From Methanobacterium spitsbergense (GTDB lineage Archaea; Methanobacteriota; Methanobacteria; Methanobacteriales; Methanobacteriaceae), in assembly GCF_019931065.1 (NCBI RefSeq), contig NZ_JAIOUQ010000007.1, forward strand, positions 245,623 to 309,622: a DNA stretch of 64,000 nt. Direction: 5' to 3'. The notes under the pieces are model-generated. The model was not told where the DNA came from. It saw only the letters and a list, made by a program, of their open reading frames with translations, and ran no database searches. The position numbers were made by a program, and so were the translations under genes. Positions 49,751 through 60,270 of the stretch are shown one piece after another (position 1 is the first letter of the stretch; every line of letters starts with the position of its first letter).

Positions 49751-50569
49751 ATGGTTAAAACTGCATTTAAAATAGCTTACATTGGGACAGATTTCTATGG
49801 GTTCCAGAGGCAGCCTGATCTACCCACAGTAGAAGGTGAACTTCTAAGGGGATTTAAAAAGGCCGGTGTTATGGATGATCCCAATAAATCAAATTATTCA
49901 ATAGCAGGAAGGACAGATAGAGGAGTACATTCACTTGGCAATGTAATATCTCTCCATGCAGATTCAAATGCAACAATAAATCAAATCAACTATTATCTTC
50001 CGGCTAGTATTCAGATCATTGGTAAAGTAGAAGTTCCACATGGATTTAAACCGAGATTTGCAGAATACCGACATTACAAATATATATTCTTCATGGATCC
50101 CTATAATGAAAAAATTTTGAATTTAGAACTGATGAAAAATGCTGCAAAGATGTTGGAGGGCACACACAATTTTCATAATTTTTCCAAGAGAAGTGAAAGA
50201 TCCCCCATAAGAAATGTTAAAGAGCTAAATGTTAACCAAATTGGGCAATTAATAGTTATAGATGTAATTGGAGAAAGTTTCCTCTGGAATATGGTCCGTA
50301 AAATGGTACAAGTAATAACCATGGTAGGAAATGGAAAAATGGAAGACACTGAAATAAATCTCTTGTTAAATCCAGATAATCATGCTCCAATTACCCCAGT
50401 ACCTCCTGAAGGCCTGATACTGATGGATATTAAGTACAAGGACATAGACTTTACATACGATAAATATGCAAGAAATAACTTCTTTAAAACTCTTAAAGAA
50501 GAATATATTCGTAGAAGGACAATTGCTGCAGCTGAAGAAGAGATGATGAAAGTTTTAAAAGCCCCGTAG
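49751..50569 (+). CDS. truA: tRNA pseudouridine synthase TruA
   Basis: The 272-residue protein is TruA, which makes pseudouridine at tRNA positions 38-40. The catalytic Asp is D56 in AGRTDRGVHS. The C-terminal SFLWNMVRKMVQ is typical. A GAGG ribosome-binding site precedes the start. Confidence 0.92.
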   Translation: MVKTAFKIAYIGTDFYGFQRQPDLPTVEGELLRGFKKAGVMDDPNKSNYSIAGRTDRGVHSLGNVISLHADSNATINQINYYLPASIQIIGKVEVPHGFKPRFAEYRHYKYIFFMDPYNEKILNLELMKNAAKMLEGTHNFHNFSKRSERSPIRNVKELNVNQIGQLIVIDVIGESFLWNMVRKMVQVITMVGNGKMEDTEINLLLNPDNHAPITPVPPEGLILMDIKYKDIDFTYDKYARNNFFKTLKEEYIRRRTIAAAEEEMMKVLKAP

Positions 50570-50667
50570 AAATCCCAGATAACCATAAATATTATGTGAA
50601 CAATAGATCCCCATAATCAACCAATGGAGGAAATCACCTGGTATATAGGAATGATAGTTCATATGGT

Positions 50668-52110
50668 ATGAAAGATTTAGATTTATTTTTAAAAATCGAA
50701 GGATCCCATAGGGCAGTTATAGTAGGACATGATCCTGGACTGACAGTAGGGATAGCCATACTAGACCTTAAAGGAAATTTAATTTCACTTGCTAGTTTTA
50801 AAGAGATCAGAAGGTCAGAAATAGTTAGTCACATTATAAACTATGGAAGGGCTGTTTTAATAGCTACTGATGTTTTTCCCGCACCAAAAAATGTCAAAAA
50901 AATTGCATCTACATTAAATTCTAAAATATGGTCTCCTTATAGAAGTATGTCTGTAGAATCGAAAATTTACATTGTTGATTCTTATTTACAAAATATTTTC
51001 ACCGATAAAAAATCATTTAACTTACCTCAAAATGCACATGAGAGGGATGCACTTGCGGCAGCAGTAAAAACCTACAGAGATTATCTTAAAAAATTTCAAC
51101 AGATAGAGAAACGTGCAGAAAAGGCGGATTTATCTTATAATGAAATTGATAGCGTCAAAACAATGGTAATAAATGGTACCTCAATTAGTACAGCTATAGA
51201 TCAGATAGTTATTGATGGAGAAATTAAAAAAAATGATTCAAATAAATTAAATAAAGAATCAAAAGATATAATAACTTATGGAAACTCTGAATCTGAAAGG
51301 AATATCCAGTTAGATGAAGGAAAATTAGATGAAAAGCTTTCAAATGATCCAAACAGGATAATTAATTCGAATCTAAATGATAATGTTTCGATTTCTAAAT
51401 TGAATAATAAATTAAAATCACAACAGAAATATATCAAAAATTTAAAGTTGAAAAATGCCCTACTTGAAGATGAAATTATTGAGAATCAATCTGAAATCTC
51501 AAAACTCCGATCAAAAATCAATAAACTCCACAGGGAATATACAAAAAAAATTCTACAGAAGAAAGAACTATCATCAAAAATAACTATGATAAAAAGACTC
51601 CAAGAACAGTATTCTAATGAAAAAGCCAAAAGAATCGAACTTGAGAAAAAATTGGAGTCAAGAAAAGATATTAGTGCACTGGAACTATCTGAAAATGCAG
51701 TACCTGTGAAGATCATAGAATCTTTTACTAAGGAGGGTATAAGAGATGCTTTTGATCGTTGGAAAATTAAAAGGGATGATGTTGTCCTGCTTAAAAATTC
51801 GGAAGGCGGCGGATCACAAACTGCTTTGATGATTGTGCAGCTTGATGTTAAAGCAGTTATAACTATGGATAAAATTTCTGATCCTGCAGAAAATATATTC
51901 AAAAAAAATTTGATTCCATTGATTCCAGCTAGTGATGTTAAAATCAATTCTATGAATGAATTTGCTACAATAAATTCTAAATCCCTAAAAAGGGAGATAG
52001 ATAAATGGAACGAAACTGTAATGGATCAGAGGAAAACTGAGGATGAAAAAAAGTTAATGAATCTTGTTGAGGAGTATCGGGCCCAGAGAAGGAGATCATC
52101 TGATCAATAA
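50668..52110 (+). CDS. DUF460 protein (RNase H-like domain and coiled coil)
   Basis: The 480-residue protein starts with an archaeal DUF460 RNase H-like domain: VIVGHDPGLTVGIAILDLKG, then ATDVFPAPKNVKKIA, then AHERDALAAAVKTYRDYLKK. A long coiled coil follows (residues about 230-345), and then a C-terminal domain. The family is archaeal and uncharacterised, probably nucleic-acid related. A strong GGAGG stands at 50626-50630 and points to a CTG at 50638 in the same frame, ten codons upstream. The ATG at 50668 has no ribosome-binding site of its own. Confidence 0.82.
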   Translation: MKDLDLFLKIEGSHRAVIVGHDPGLTVGIAILDLKGNLISLASFKEIRRSEIVSHIINYGRAVLIATDVFPAPKNVKKIASTLNSKIWSPYRSMSVESKIYIVDSYLQNIFTDKKSFNLPQNAHERDALAAAVKTYRDYLKKFQQIEKRAEKADLSYNEIDSVKTMVINGTSISTAIDQIVIDGEIKKNDSNKLNKESKDIITYGNSESERNIQLDEGKLDEKLSNDPNRIINSNLNDNVSISKLNNKLKSQQKYIKNLKLKNALLEDEIIENQSEISKLRSKINKLHREYTKKILQKKELSSKITMIKRLQEQYSNEKAKRIELEKKLESRKDISALELSENAVPVKIIESFTKEGIRDAFDRWKIKRDDVVLLKNSEGGGSQTALMIVQLDVKAVITMDKISDPAENIFKKNLIPLIPASDVKINSMNEFATINSKSLKREIDKWNETVMDQRKTEDEKKLMNLVEEYRAQRRRSSDQ

Positions 52111-52216
52111 TTTAAAATAAATTTAAAAGATAGAATACTAATATTATTAATCTTCAAAAAATCAACATCCAAATAGAATTACACTAGATTTTAAATAATA
52201 TTAAGGATTATCAAAT

Positions 52217-53533
52217 ATGAAAATTGTTACTATCGTAGGCACCAGACCTGAAATAATTAAAATGGCTCCTGTATTGGCTCAAATGGAAAAGGATGATATT
52301 GATAATATTTTAATCCATACAGGGCAACACTACGATTATGAGATGTCGCAACAATTTTTTTTAGATTTAGAACTCAAGAAACCAGAATACAATATTGAAG
52401 TTGGTTCAAATTCTCATGGTAAACAAACTGCTCTAATGATTGAAAAAATTGAAGATATTTTAAAGATTGAAAAACCACATATAGTACTGGTTCAAGGAGA
52501 TACCAACGCAGTGCTTGCAGGTGCCATTACAGCATCCAAGATGCATATACCAGTAGGCCATGTGGAAGCAGGGTTAAGGTCATATGATAAAACCATGCCT
52601 GAAGAGATAAACAGACAGATAGCAGATGTTTGTTCCGCAATGTTCTTTGTACCAACAGAAGAATCAGCTATCAACCTGCTATTTGAAAATATTGATCCAA
52701 ATAAAATTTTCATTACAGGAAATACAATAGTTGATGCTTGTATTAGACATCTGAAAATTGCTGAAAGAAAATCTAACATACTATCCAAACTGGGAATAAC
52801 AGGAGATTTATTAACCCTTACAATGCACAGAGCAGAGAATGTGGATGATCCAGAAAGACTCAAAAATATTGTAGACGCACTTTTGGATTTAAAAAACATT
52901 ACAGTGATTTTCCCGGTACATCCAAGAACTTTAAAGAATCTAAAAAAATTTGGATTATACAACAAACTCGAAAGTGTTTCCCATATCAAACTCATTAAAC
53001 CCATCGGATACTTGGACTTTCTGTTACTTCTCTCCAAGTCCAAAGTAGTAATGACAGACTCTGGAGGATTACAGGAAGAGGCTATAACACTCAATGTGCC
53101 ATGTATAACTTTAAGATACAATACTGAGCGTCCAGAAACAGTAACGGCTGGCGGGAATATATTAGTTGGTGCAGAAAAAGAAAGAATATTAGATGCATTC
53201 AATAAAATATGTAATGACCTTGGGATCTACAATAAAATGAAGAATGCTAAAAACCCATTTGGTGACGGTAACTCTTCGGATAATATTTTAAAATCAATAT
53301 TAGTTGCTAAAAAATCAGATAAATTAAAAATTAGTATTCCGGAAAAAATAGTAGATTATGATGGTAGAGAACTTTTAAAGATTGATAACGATATATCTGT
53401 ATCTCAATATGAAGAACTTAATCCTGGTTCAAAAATTTGTATGGTATTTGCAGATAATAATCCAAGATTTCCTCATTCTGAACTCAATTTGAAAAATAAA
53501 GTAATAATTGTAAACAAATTCAGGATTGAATGA
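52217..53533 (+). CDS. wecB: UDP-N-acetylglucosamine 2-epimerase with C-terminal extension
   Basis: The 438-residue protein contains a full non-hydrolysing WecB (residues 1-365): [53 protein letters not shown], and the UDP-binding [10 protein letters not shown]. It makes UDP-ManNAc for surface glycans. About 70 further residues at the C-terminus ([19 protein letters not shown] to [10 protein letters not shown]) are not part of the usual enzyme of 360-385 residues, and I do not recognise them. Confidence 0.88.
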   Translation: MKIVTIVGTRPEIIKMAPVLAQMEKDDIDNILIHTGQHYDYEMSQQFFLDLELKKPEYNIEVGSNSHGKQTALMIEKIEDILKIEKPHIVLVQGDTNAVLAGAITASKMHIPVGHVEAGLRSYDKTMPEEINRQIADVCSAMFFVPTEESAINLLFENIDPNKIFITGNTIVDACIRHLKIAERKSNILSKLGITGDLLTLTMHRAENVDDPERLKNIVDALLDLKNITVIFPVHPRTLKNLKKFGLYNKLESVSHIKLIKPIGYLDFLLLLSKSKVVMTDSGGLQEEAITLNVPCITLRYNTERPETVTAGGNILVGAEKERILDAFNKICNDLGIYNKMKNAKNPFGDGNSSDNILKSILVAKKSDKLKISIPEKIVDYDGRELLKIDNDISVSQYEELNPGSKICMVFADNNPRFPHSELNLKNKVIIVNKFRIE

Positions 53534-53655
53534 TAATTAATTGTTTATTTTCAATTAACCAAAATATTTATATACAAAAGTTTATCTTATTCCTATCCCA
53601 ATGAAGAACAAAAGAATAAATGGAAATTTAATTATCTTTATTGGAGAATGAATCA

Positions 53656-54699
53656 ATGAAAATACTTGTTTTTGAATTTGCCACATTAAACAAACTAGAA
53701 GATTCATCCATTACAGCTGAAGGCAGTGCAATGCTTCAAGCGCTTCTAGAAGATCTTGATGAATTTAAAACATATAACCTGATTCCAAATGGATCTGAAA
53801 CCATTAAATCCTTCAAATCCAATTCAATTTCTATTACTGGAGATTTAAAGGACTGGATTCGTAGTAATATTAATCAATTCGATGCATGTATACCAATAGC
53901 ACCCGAAGAAAATAATTTACTTTACGATCTCACACGAATCATTGAAGAACAGGATGTTGAAGTTATTGGTTCCAATTCAAATGCTGTTAAGAAAACAACG
54001 AATAAATGTGATACATACAATGCATTGAAGAATAAAGTTTCCATCATAAAAACTGAAAAGGTCTACTTCGAGGACAGCATTAAAAAATTCAAAGAACAAA
54101 TAGATAAATTCAATACAGGTTTACATAAACAATCTCAAGTATTAAAACCCGCTGATGGTGTTTCATGTTCTGGTGTAAATGTTATAAATTCCTTCAATGA
54201 ATTTATAGCAGCAAAAGATCAAATAAAGATGCACACTCAACTTCCCTATTTTATTTTGCAGGATTATATCTCTGGAGTTAATGTAAGCGTCAGTTTGTTA
54301 AGTAATGGTGAAACTGCTATTCCGTTGAGCTTAAATCTTCAGGATGTAAGTTTGAAATCTGGTGAAATTAAATACCATGGTGGAAAGGTACCTTTTGAAC
54401 ATAGGCTATCAGATGTTGCCATGGAAACTGCAAAAAATGCAGTTGAATCGATTGATGGTCTTATAGGTTATGTTGGAGTTGACATGATAATTGATGATGA
54501 AAAGAATAATGTATATGTTGTTGAGATTAACTCTAGAGTTACAACTCCATATGTTGCACTTAGAAAGTTACTAAACTTCAACTTAGGTGAGGCCATAATA
54601 AATTCTGTTCATGGAGAACTTCCAACTGAAATTGAGTTAAATGGACAAGTACACTTTTATAAGGAGGGTAAAACCCTCAGGGTTAGTGTTTTAAAATGA
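53656..54699 (+). CDS. mfnD: Tyramine-L-glutamate ligase (ATP-grasp), methanofuran synthesis
   Basis: The 347-residue protein has an ATP-grasp fold: [35 protein letters not shown] in the nucleotide loop, [10 protein letters not shown] and [14 protein letters not shown] near the C-terminus (Glu and Asn metal ligands). It matches MfnD, which adds the first glutamate to tyramine in methanofuran. The start at 53656 follows GGAGAATGAATCA. The next gene, mfnF, overlaps by four bases, so the pair is translationally coupled. Confidence 0.82.
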   Translation: MKILVFEFATLNKLEDSSITAEGSAMLQALLEDLDEFKTYNLIPNGSETIKSFKSNSISITGDLKDWIRSNINQFDACIPIAPEENNLLYDLTRIIEEQDVEVIGSNSNAVKKTTNKCDTYNALKNKVSIIKTEKVYFEDSIKKFKEQIDKFNTGLHKQSQVLKPADGVSCSGVNVINSFNEFIAAKDQIKMHTQLPYFILQDYISGVNVSVSLLSNGETAIPLSLNLQDVSLKSGEIKYHGGKVPFEHRLSDVAMETAKNAVESIDGLIGYVGVDMIIDDEKNNVYVVEINSRVTTPYVALRKLLNFNLGEAIINSVHGELPTEIELNGQVHFYKEGKTLRVSVLK

Positions 54700-55715
54700 A
54701 AATTGCAGGATTTGATATTGGAGGGGCAAACACCGATATTGCCATAGTTGATTTTGATGAATCTGGTAACATTATCTCCATAGAAACAGATTTTATGTAT
54801 TTACCAATGTGGATGAAGAAGGACGAGCTAAAAGAAGCTTTGGATGATCTCATAGGGGACAATGAGATTAATGCAGTTGGAGTATCCATGACAGCTGAAC
54901 TAGTTGATGCATACAAAACAAAAAAAGAAGGAGTTCTGGATATTGCACAGAAATCAGTTGATACATTCAATGTTCCAGTTGGTTTTGTAGGACTCAACGG
55001 AATAATAGAAATGTCAAATGTTATTAAAGATCCAATGAAAGTTGCAGCAGCCAACTGGATTGCAACAACAACTCTTGCAGCTAAAATTGATCCAAACTGT
55101 ATATTAATAGATACTGGAAGTACCACAACAGATATAATCCCAATTAAACACGGTCAAGAACATGCAACGGGAAGATCAGATCTGGAAAGACTGAAAACTG
55201 GGGAACTGGTTTATAGCGGAACTTTACGAACAAATGTAGCTGCTCTGGTTGAAAAAGTCCCCCTTGATGGAACAATGATAAGGGTGGCATCTGAACTATT
55301 TGCAATAACTGCAGATGTCCAAATGGTACTTGGAAATATTACTGAACATGAATATTCATGCAGCACTATGGATGGAGCCGGAAAATCCATTAAAGAGTCT
55401 ATGCGAAGAATTTCAAGAGTTGTGTGTGGTGATTTAGATATCCTGAAATTCGATGAAATAATGGCTATTGCTGAATATATATACTCTGTACAGATTAATA
55501 GGATTTCTGAAGCATTATTGGAAGTATCAAAACAAAATAACCTTTCAAATGTTGTAACAACAGGTCTTGGAATGGATATTATCGGGGCGAAGGCATGTGA
55601 AAAAGCAGGGCTCAAACACACTGGAATGGATAAAATACTAAAAAAGGATGATTGTGTAGTTGCCCCAGCAGTGGGAACCGCAATATTAATGGAACAGTAT
55701 ATAAACAAAGCATAA
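54696..55715 (+). CDS. mfnF: MfnF, methanofuran precursor coupling enzyme
   Basis: The 339-residue protein belongs to the actin-fold hydantoinase/oxoprolinase superfamily: [30 protein letters not shown] and [12 protein letters not shown]. It matches MfnF, which joins the aminomethylfuran phosphate to glutamyl-tyramine in methanofuran synthesis. Its ATG overlaps the TGA of mfnD (ATGA). Confidence 0.85.
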   Translation: MKIAGFDIGGANTDIAIVDFDESGNIISIETDFMYLPMWMKKDELKEALDDLIGDNEINAVGVSMTAELVDAYKTKKEGVLDIAQKSVDTFNVPVGFVGLNGIIEMSNVIKDPMKVAAANWIATTTLAAKIDPNCILIDTGSTTTDIIPIKHGQEHATGRSDLERLKTGELVYSGTLRTNVAALVEKVPLDGTMIRVASELFAITADVQMVLGNITEHEYSCSTMDGAGKSIKESMRRISRVVCGDLDILKFDEIMAIAEYIYSVQINRISEALLEVSKQNNLSNVVTTGLGMDIIGAKACEKAGLKHTGMDKILKKDDCVVAPAVGTAILMEQYINKA

Positions 55716-55753
55716 TCCAATTACAATTCAAATTTAAACATAAAACGATTAAA

Positions 55754-56440
55754 ATGAATCTTAAAAAAAGATATTTTCTGATGATAATGCTCTTATTGAT
55801 TGTTGGAGTTATTATATTTGTTAATCTAAGTGCACATTCATCAATTGGTTCGGATAGTACAGGTTATGTAACTAAAGATGTTTACTCGCATTATGGTCAA
55901 TCTAATACTAAAATTGCAGTGATAACAGGTGTGCATCCGCGAGAGACATTATCGTCCACTGTAGTTCCATATGTTATTAAATTCTATGCATTAACTCATA
56001 ATGTGGAGATAACCAACTACCTAGTGACTGTACAGGACAATCCAACAAATTTTGATATAGGACGTGCAAATGGCCAGGCTCTAGTTGCAAAGTACATTAC
56101 ACCGGACATTAAGAAATCCAATGAAAGTTTAGTAATCATATGTCATGACCATGAAAAGGGATATGGTGATGGATTTTACATTGCAACTCCTAGTATGGAT
56201 TCTAAATCTGTGACACTTGGAACTGCAGTTCACTCATTGCTCACAAATTTCAACTACTACCAAAGATCAACAGATGAAAAGGCTCAAAGTTCATCAATAA
56301 ATCAGGTTGATATACCGATAGCATCTACAGGAGCGGGTGTTTTTGTATATGAAATTCCTGAATGGTATGGTTATTGGGACGCATTCTGGAATACATATTC
56401 TCTTATAGACACATCTGTAAAGGTAATTCAGAGCAAATAA
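55754..56440 (+). CDS. Secreted or membrane-anchored M14-like protein
   Basis: The 228-residue protein begins with a basic stretch and a hydrophobic signal helix (residues about 8-25). It then shows AVITGVHPRE, the HxxE zinc-binding form of M14 carboxypeptidase or succinylglutamate-desuccinylase folds, VTVQDNPTNFDIGRANGQ and IICHDHEKGYGDGFYIATP. A peptidase acting on pseudomurein or other peptides outside the cell is possible, but only inferred. The start was set at ATG 55754; the frame open before it overlaps mfnF. Confidence 0.55.
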   Translation: MNLKKRYFLMIMLLLIVGVIIFVNLSAHSSIGSDSTGYVTKDVYSHYGQSNTKIAVITGVHPRETLSSTVVPYVIKFYALTHNVEITNYLVTVQDNPTNFDIGRANGQALVAKYITPDIKKSNESLVIICHDHEKGYGDGFYIATPSMDSKSVTLGTAVHSLLTNFNYYQRSTDEKAQSSSINQVDIPIASTGAGVFVYEIPEWYGYWDAFWNTYSLIDTSVKVIQSK

Positions 56441-56666
56441 TATTTACAATTAATTTACTTTTATTATTTGAATCAAAAAAAGAAAAGAAAATAAAGTTAA
56501 TAAAAATATATTACCCGACAATTCTTTTTAGACAATAAATATTATAATAATATTCCATTTATTCAATTGAAAATTGAAATTATGTGGTTATTTGAGAACA
56601 ATGTTATAATTTTATTATAATTAAAAATCATTATAAGAATTTAATAATTTTTATTTAATATTTTTA

Positions 56667-57185
56667 TCAGTACCATACATTTTTCAAGCCCAAAAGATAG
56701 GCAATTATGTTAGCTCCAAGGTGTAAAAATACACTGATCACCAATATAATAACAATCATTTCAAATGGTATAGGTATTATTAAGGATGCAAATACTAATG
56801 CACCTACAACAAAGTCGAGTTGGTCTAAAATTGGGGCCGGTTTCCCTCTTTGAAGTTTTAAACGTCGTTTAATAAAACTTCCACAAGCATCGCCTATTAA
56901 TGCTCCTCCGCCAAGACAAAGTCCTAATAAAATTCCTTGTATTACATTTCCAGTTATTATCCCTTGAATAAGTCCTACAGTGGTTCCAATTAATGTCCCA
57001 ATTAATGTTCCTCTCCATGTTACTCCATCACCAAGTATTCTTCGACCGTCACGAAATTCATGATTAAAATCCAGCGGTTTTCCACCGCCAAATGCTAAAG
57101 CTGTAACGTTGGCAAGGTACGCTGGTAACATAAAGTATATAGCATATGCTGATAAATTTATTACACTGACTACACTTGAGTCCAT
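56667..57185 (-). CDS. carS: CDP-archaeol synthase
   Basis: The 172-residue membrane protein is CarS, which activates digeranylgeranylglyceryl phosphate with CTP. Motifs include PAYLANVTALAFGGGKPLD and DGRRILGDGVTWRG, with several helices. It is divergent from tes, and both belong to membrane lipid synthesis. Confidence 0.92.
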   Translation of the reverse strand: MDSSVVSVINLSAYAIYFMLPAYLANVTALAFGGGKPLDFNHEFRDGRRILGDGVTWRGTLIGTLIGTTVGLIQGIITGNVIQGILLGLCLGGGALIGDACGSFIKRRLKLQRGKPAPILDQLDFVVGALVFASLIIPIPFEMIVIILVISVFLHLGANIIAYLLGLKNVWY

Positions 57186-57252
57186 AGTTTACCTCCAATT
57201 TAAAACAAGATAATAATTATGTTAGCTACTAAATAACGTTATGGGTGAGATA

Positions 57253-58740
57253 ATGGTTATAAAAAATACCAAGAGTCTGTGTCCGGAATGTCTTACAGTA
57301 TTAGATGCTGAAGTATATGAGGACAAAGACAAAATAATGATAAAGAAAACGTGTGAAAAGCACGGTGAATTTAATAATACATACTGGAGCAGTTCAGATA
57401 TATATAAAAAAGTAAAAAAATATGAAAAAGTAGGCCTTGGAGTTGAAAATCCTCAGACAATTGCTGATTCTGAATGTCCCCAAAACTGCGGGTTATGTGA
57501 AGAACACGAGAGTCACACAGTTCTAGGATTGATTGATGTTACCAATAGATGTAACATGAAGTGCCCAGTTTGTTTTGCCAATGCAGCTGTTTCAAAAACA
57601 TTATATGAGCCGTCTTATGAAGAAATAAGAACGATGCTTCAAAATTTAAGGAATAACAAACCAGTTCCAACTCCTGCAATTCAATTTGCTGGTGGTGAAC
57701 CTACAGTTCGTAAAGATCTTGTCGATCTTGTGAAGCTGGCCAAAGAAGAAGGATTTTCACATACACAAATAGCAACAAATGGTTTGAGACTTGCTAGACT
57801 CCCTTCACTTGCTAAAGAGCTTAAGGAAGCCGGGTTAAATACAGTTTATCTTCAGTTTGATGGAATAACTGAAGAACCATATATTAAAATAAGGAACAGA
57901 AATTTACTTTCAATAAAATTACAAGCAATAGAAAACTGTCGTAAAGTTGGTCTTGGAATAGTTTTGGTTCCAACATTATTAAAGGGAGTTAACCATGATC
58001 AGATTGGGGATATACTTCGTTTTGCTGCTGATAATATTGATATTATTCGAGGAGTCAACTTTCAGCCAGTTTCCTTTGCAGGAAGAACTCCAACAGATGA
58101 AGTTGAATCTCAACGAGTAACAATTCCTGATTTTGAGAGTATGGTTGAAGAACAAACCGATGCTCAGATAAAAGTTGAAGACTTTTATCCTGCAAGCTGT
58201 GTTACACCGGTTTCAGAGTTTATTGAGGCTATAGATGGGAAGGATGCCCAGGTTACATTTACTTGCCATCCACATTGTGGTACTGCTACCTATGTTTTTG
58301 TTGATGATAGTGGAATGATTCCAATTACTCAGTTTATTGATGTTGATAGGTTTTTTAATCTTTTAAGTAACAGTACTGAAAATATGGAAGAAGGGGGATT
58401 GGTTGCAAAGGCTAAGATTGTTGCTAGGGCTACTGTTGAGCTTCCAAAAACAGTTGACATGTCAAAATCACCAGATTCCATTGATCTAAGAAGTATACTC
58501 ACAGCAGTTTTCAGAGATAGATCATACAAATCTCTTGGAGATTTCCATCATAAAACTCTCCTTGTATCGTGCATGCACTTCATGGATCCATTTAATTTCG
58601 ACCAAGATAGGGTTAGAAGATGTGTTATTCATTATGCTGTACCTGATGGTAGGATAATTCCTTTCTGTTCAATGAATGCAATATACAGAAAAGATATCGA
58701 GAAGAAATTTTCTAAACCTTTTAAACCAGTATCTAAATAA
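57253..58740 (+). CDS. tes: Tetraether lipid synthase (radical SAM, MJ0619-like)
   Basis: The 495-residue protein has N-terminal cysteine pairs (CPEC, CPQNCGLC), the radical SAM motif CNMKCPVC, then QFAGGEPTVRKD. A cysteine-rich C-terminus follows (TCHPHCGTA, SCMHFMDP, FCSMNA). This is the MJ0619/Tes family, shown to join two diether lipids tail to tail into tetraethers. The start at 57253 follows GGTGAGATA; the earlier ATG (57241) lacks a site. It faces carS across 67 bases. Confidence 0.88.
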   Translation: MVIKNTKSLCPECLTVLDAEVYEDKDKIMIKKTCEKHGEFNNTYWSSSDIYKKVKKYEKVGLGVENPQTIADSECPQNCGLCEEHESHTVLGLIDVTNRCNMKCPVCFANAAVSKTLYEPSYEEIRTMLQNLRNNKPVPTPAIQFAGGEPTVRKDLVDLVKLAKEEGFSHTQIATNGLRLARLPSLAKELKEAGLNTVYLQFDGITEEPYIKIRNRNLLSIKLQAIENCRKVGLGIVLVPTLLKGVNHDQIGDILRFAADNIDIIRGVNFQPVSFAGRTPTDEVESQRVTIPDFESMVEEQTDAQIKVEDFYPASCVTPVSEFIEAIDGKDAQVTFTCHPHCGTATYVFVDDSGMIPITQFIDVDRFFNLLSNSTENMEEGGLVAKAKIVARATVELPKTVDMSKSPDSIDLRSILTAVFRDRSYKSLGDFHHKTLLVSCMHFMDPFNFDQDRVRRCVIHYAVPDGRIIPFCSMNAIYRKDIEKKFSKPFKPVSK

Positions 58741-58768
58741 TTTAAATACAAAATTTTTGGTTGTTTAA

Positions 58769-59761
58769 TTGATAATTGAAACTCCATCCAGGCTTCACTT
58801 AACCCTAATAGATCTTAACGGTATCTATGGTAGGATTGACGGTGGAGTAGGAATCACTATAGAAAAGCCATGCCTCAATCTTGAAGCTGAACCAACAGAT
58901 GATGGAATTGAAGTTTTATTTTCTAAATCCAGTAATAAAACCTCAGATATAATTGAGGATTATACACTAAAAATTCAACAATCTACACTTAAGATTATGA
59001 ATGCACTTGAAATTGAAGGAGGATACAAATTTACAATAGATGAAGCATATCCTCCCCATTCAGGTTTGGGTTCAGGTACTCAATTATCCCTTGCTGCTGC
59101 TAAACTTGTTTCCATGATGAATAATAAGAATATAAAAGCTTCCGATCTGGCTAAAATTGTAGGAAGAGGTGGCACATCGGGGATAGGTGTGGAATCATTT
59201 GAAAATGGTGGTTTCATAGTAGATGGCGGTCATGAAAGTGTTGAAAAATCTAGTTTCCTTCCATCATCTGCTTCTAATGCTTCGCCACCACCAATAATAG
59301 CAAGGTACGATTTTCCAAGGGATTGGAAAATCATTCTTGTGATACCCGATGTTGAGAGAGGAGTTTCAGGTGCAAAGGAAATAGATGCATTTAAAAACCA
59401 TTGTCCAATACAATTGCATGAAGTTGAAAAATTAACCCATCTTCTTTTAATGAAACTTATGCCTTCAGTTTTAGAATCTGACTTGGATTCATTTGGAAAA
59501 TCTATAAATATTATACAGGATATAGGCTTTAAGAAAATCGAAAATAAACTCCAAAATCCATGTATTGGTCAAATAATGAAGAATTTACGAGATGCCGGTG
59601 CTGCAGGAGCAGGTATGAGTAGTTTTGGTCCAACTGTTTATGCAGTTACAGATACAAATGAACAAGATATAGTAAGTGCGGCAAATGATGCAATTGAAAA
59701 TGTTGGTGGAGAAATTATCAAAACTCGTGCAAGGAATAAGGGTGCAAAATTAATTGAATAA
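58769..59761 (+). CDS. Beta-ribofuranosylaminobenzene 5'-phosphate synthase
   Basis: The 330-residue protein is a GHMP-family enzyme: RLHLTLIDLNGIYGRIDGG and PPHSGLGSGTQLSLAAAK. It matches beta-RFAP synthase, the first committed step of methanopterin synthesis from p-hydroxybenzoate and PRPP. The start is TTG 58769, as no ATG is available. It lies downstream of tes in the same direction. Confidence 0.88.
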   Translation: MIIETPSRLHLTLIDLNGIYGRIDGGVGITIEKPCLNLEAEPTDDGIEVLFSKSSNKTSDIIEDYTLKIQQSTLKIMNALEIEGGYKFTIDEAYPPHSGLGSGTQLSLAAAKLVSMMNNKNIKASDLAKIVGRGGTSGIGVESFENGGFIVDGGHESVEKSSFLPSSASNASPPPIIARYDFPRDWKIILVIPDVERGVSGAKEIDAFKNHCPIQLHEVEKLTHLLLMKLMPSVLESDLDSFGKSINIIQDIGFKKIENKLQNPCIGQIMKNLRDAGAAGAGMSSFGPTVYAVTDTNEQDIVSAANDAIENVGGEIIKTRARNKGAKLIE

Positions 59762-59781
59762 ATTTTATGAAGGGATATGTC

Positions 59782-60270
59782 ATGGAAAAGATAGAAGGAA
59801 AGGTTTGGAAATTTAGGGATAGTATTGATACAGATGTTATAATTGCTGGCAGATATCTTAGAACATTCAGTCTTGATGATCTTGCATCGCATGTAATGGA
59901 AGCAGAAGATCCTAAATTTGCAGAAAAGGTTCAAAAAGGAGATATAATTGTTGCTGGTTGGAATTTCGGATGTGGATCCTCAAGGGAACAAGCTCCTGTT
60001 GCCCTTAAACATGTAGGTGTATCAGCAATAATTGCAAAATCTTTTGCAAGAATATTTTATAGAAATGCAATAAATATAGGGCTTCCTGTAATAACAGCCG
60101 ATGTTGAAGCAGAAAGTGAAGATATCATGTGTATAGACCTTGAAAATGGAGTAATATTGAATAAGACCTCTGGTAATGAATTTAAAATAAAACCTTTTGA
60201 TCAATTTATGCTGGATATCTTGAACAACGGAGGACTTGTAAAACATTACCTTAAAGCTAACGAAGAATAA
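59782..60270 (+). CDS. hacB: Homoaconitase/3-isopropylmalate dehydratase small subunit (HacB type)
   Basis: The 162-residue protein is the small subunit of the aconitase-like hydro-lyases: GKVWKFRDSIDTDVIIAGRY, then GWNFGCGSSREQAP. The specificity loop reads YLRT, as in the methanogen homoaconitase HacB; isopropylmalate isomerases usually have another loop. That supports a role in the coenzyme B chain-elongation pathway. The start at 59782 follows AAGGGATATGTC. Its large subunit is not in the window. Confidence 0.8.
   Translation: MEKIEGKVWKFRDSIDTDVIIAGRYLRTFSLDDLASHVMEAEDPKFAEKVQKGDIIVAGWNFGCGSSREQAPVALKHVGVSAIIAKSFARIFYRNAINIGLPVITADVEAESEDIMCIDLENGVILNKTSGNEFKIKPFDQFMLDILNNGGLVKHYLKANEE

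Noticed and set aside
51486..51947. Ser/Leu-rich minus-strand frame inside the DUF460 gene
   Set aside because: It is the antisense of the coiled-coil region and has no start context.
52492..53202. Long open frame on the minus strand across wecB
   Set aside because: It lies wholly inside the well-supported wecB gene, has no ribosome-binding site and reads as a shadow of biased codon use.
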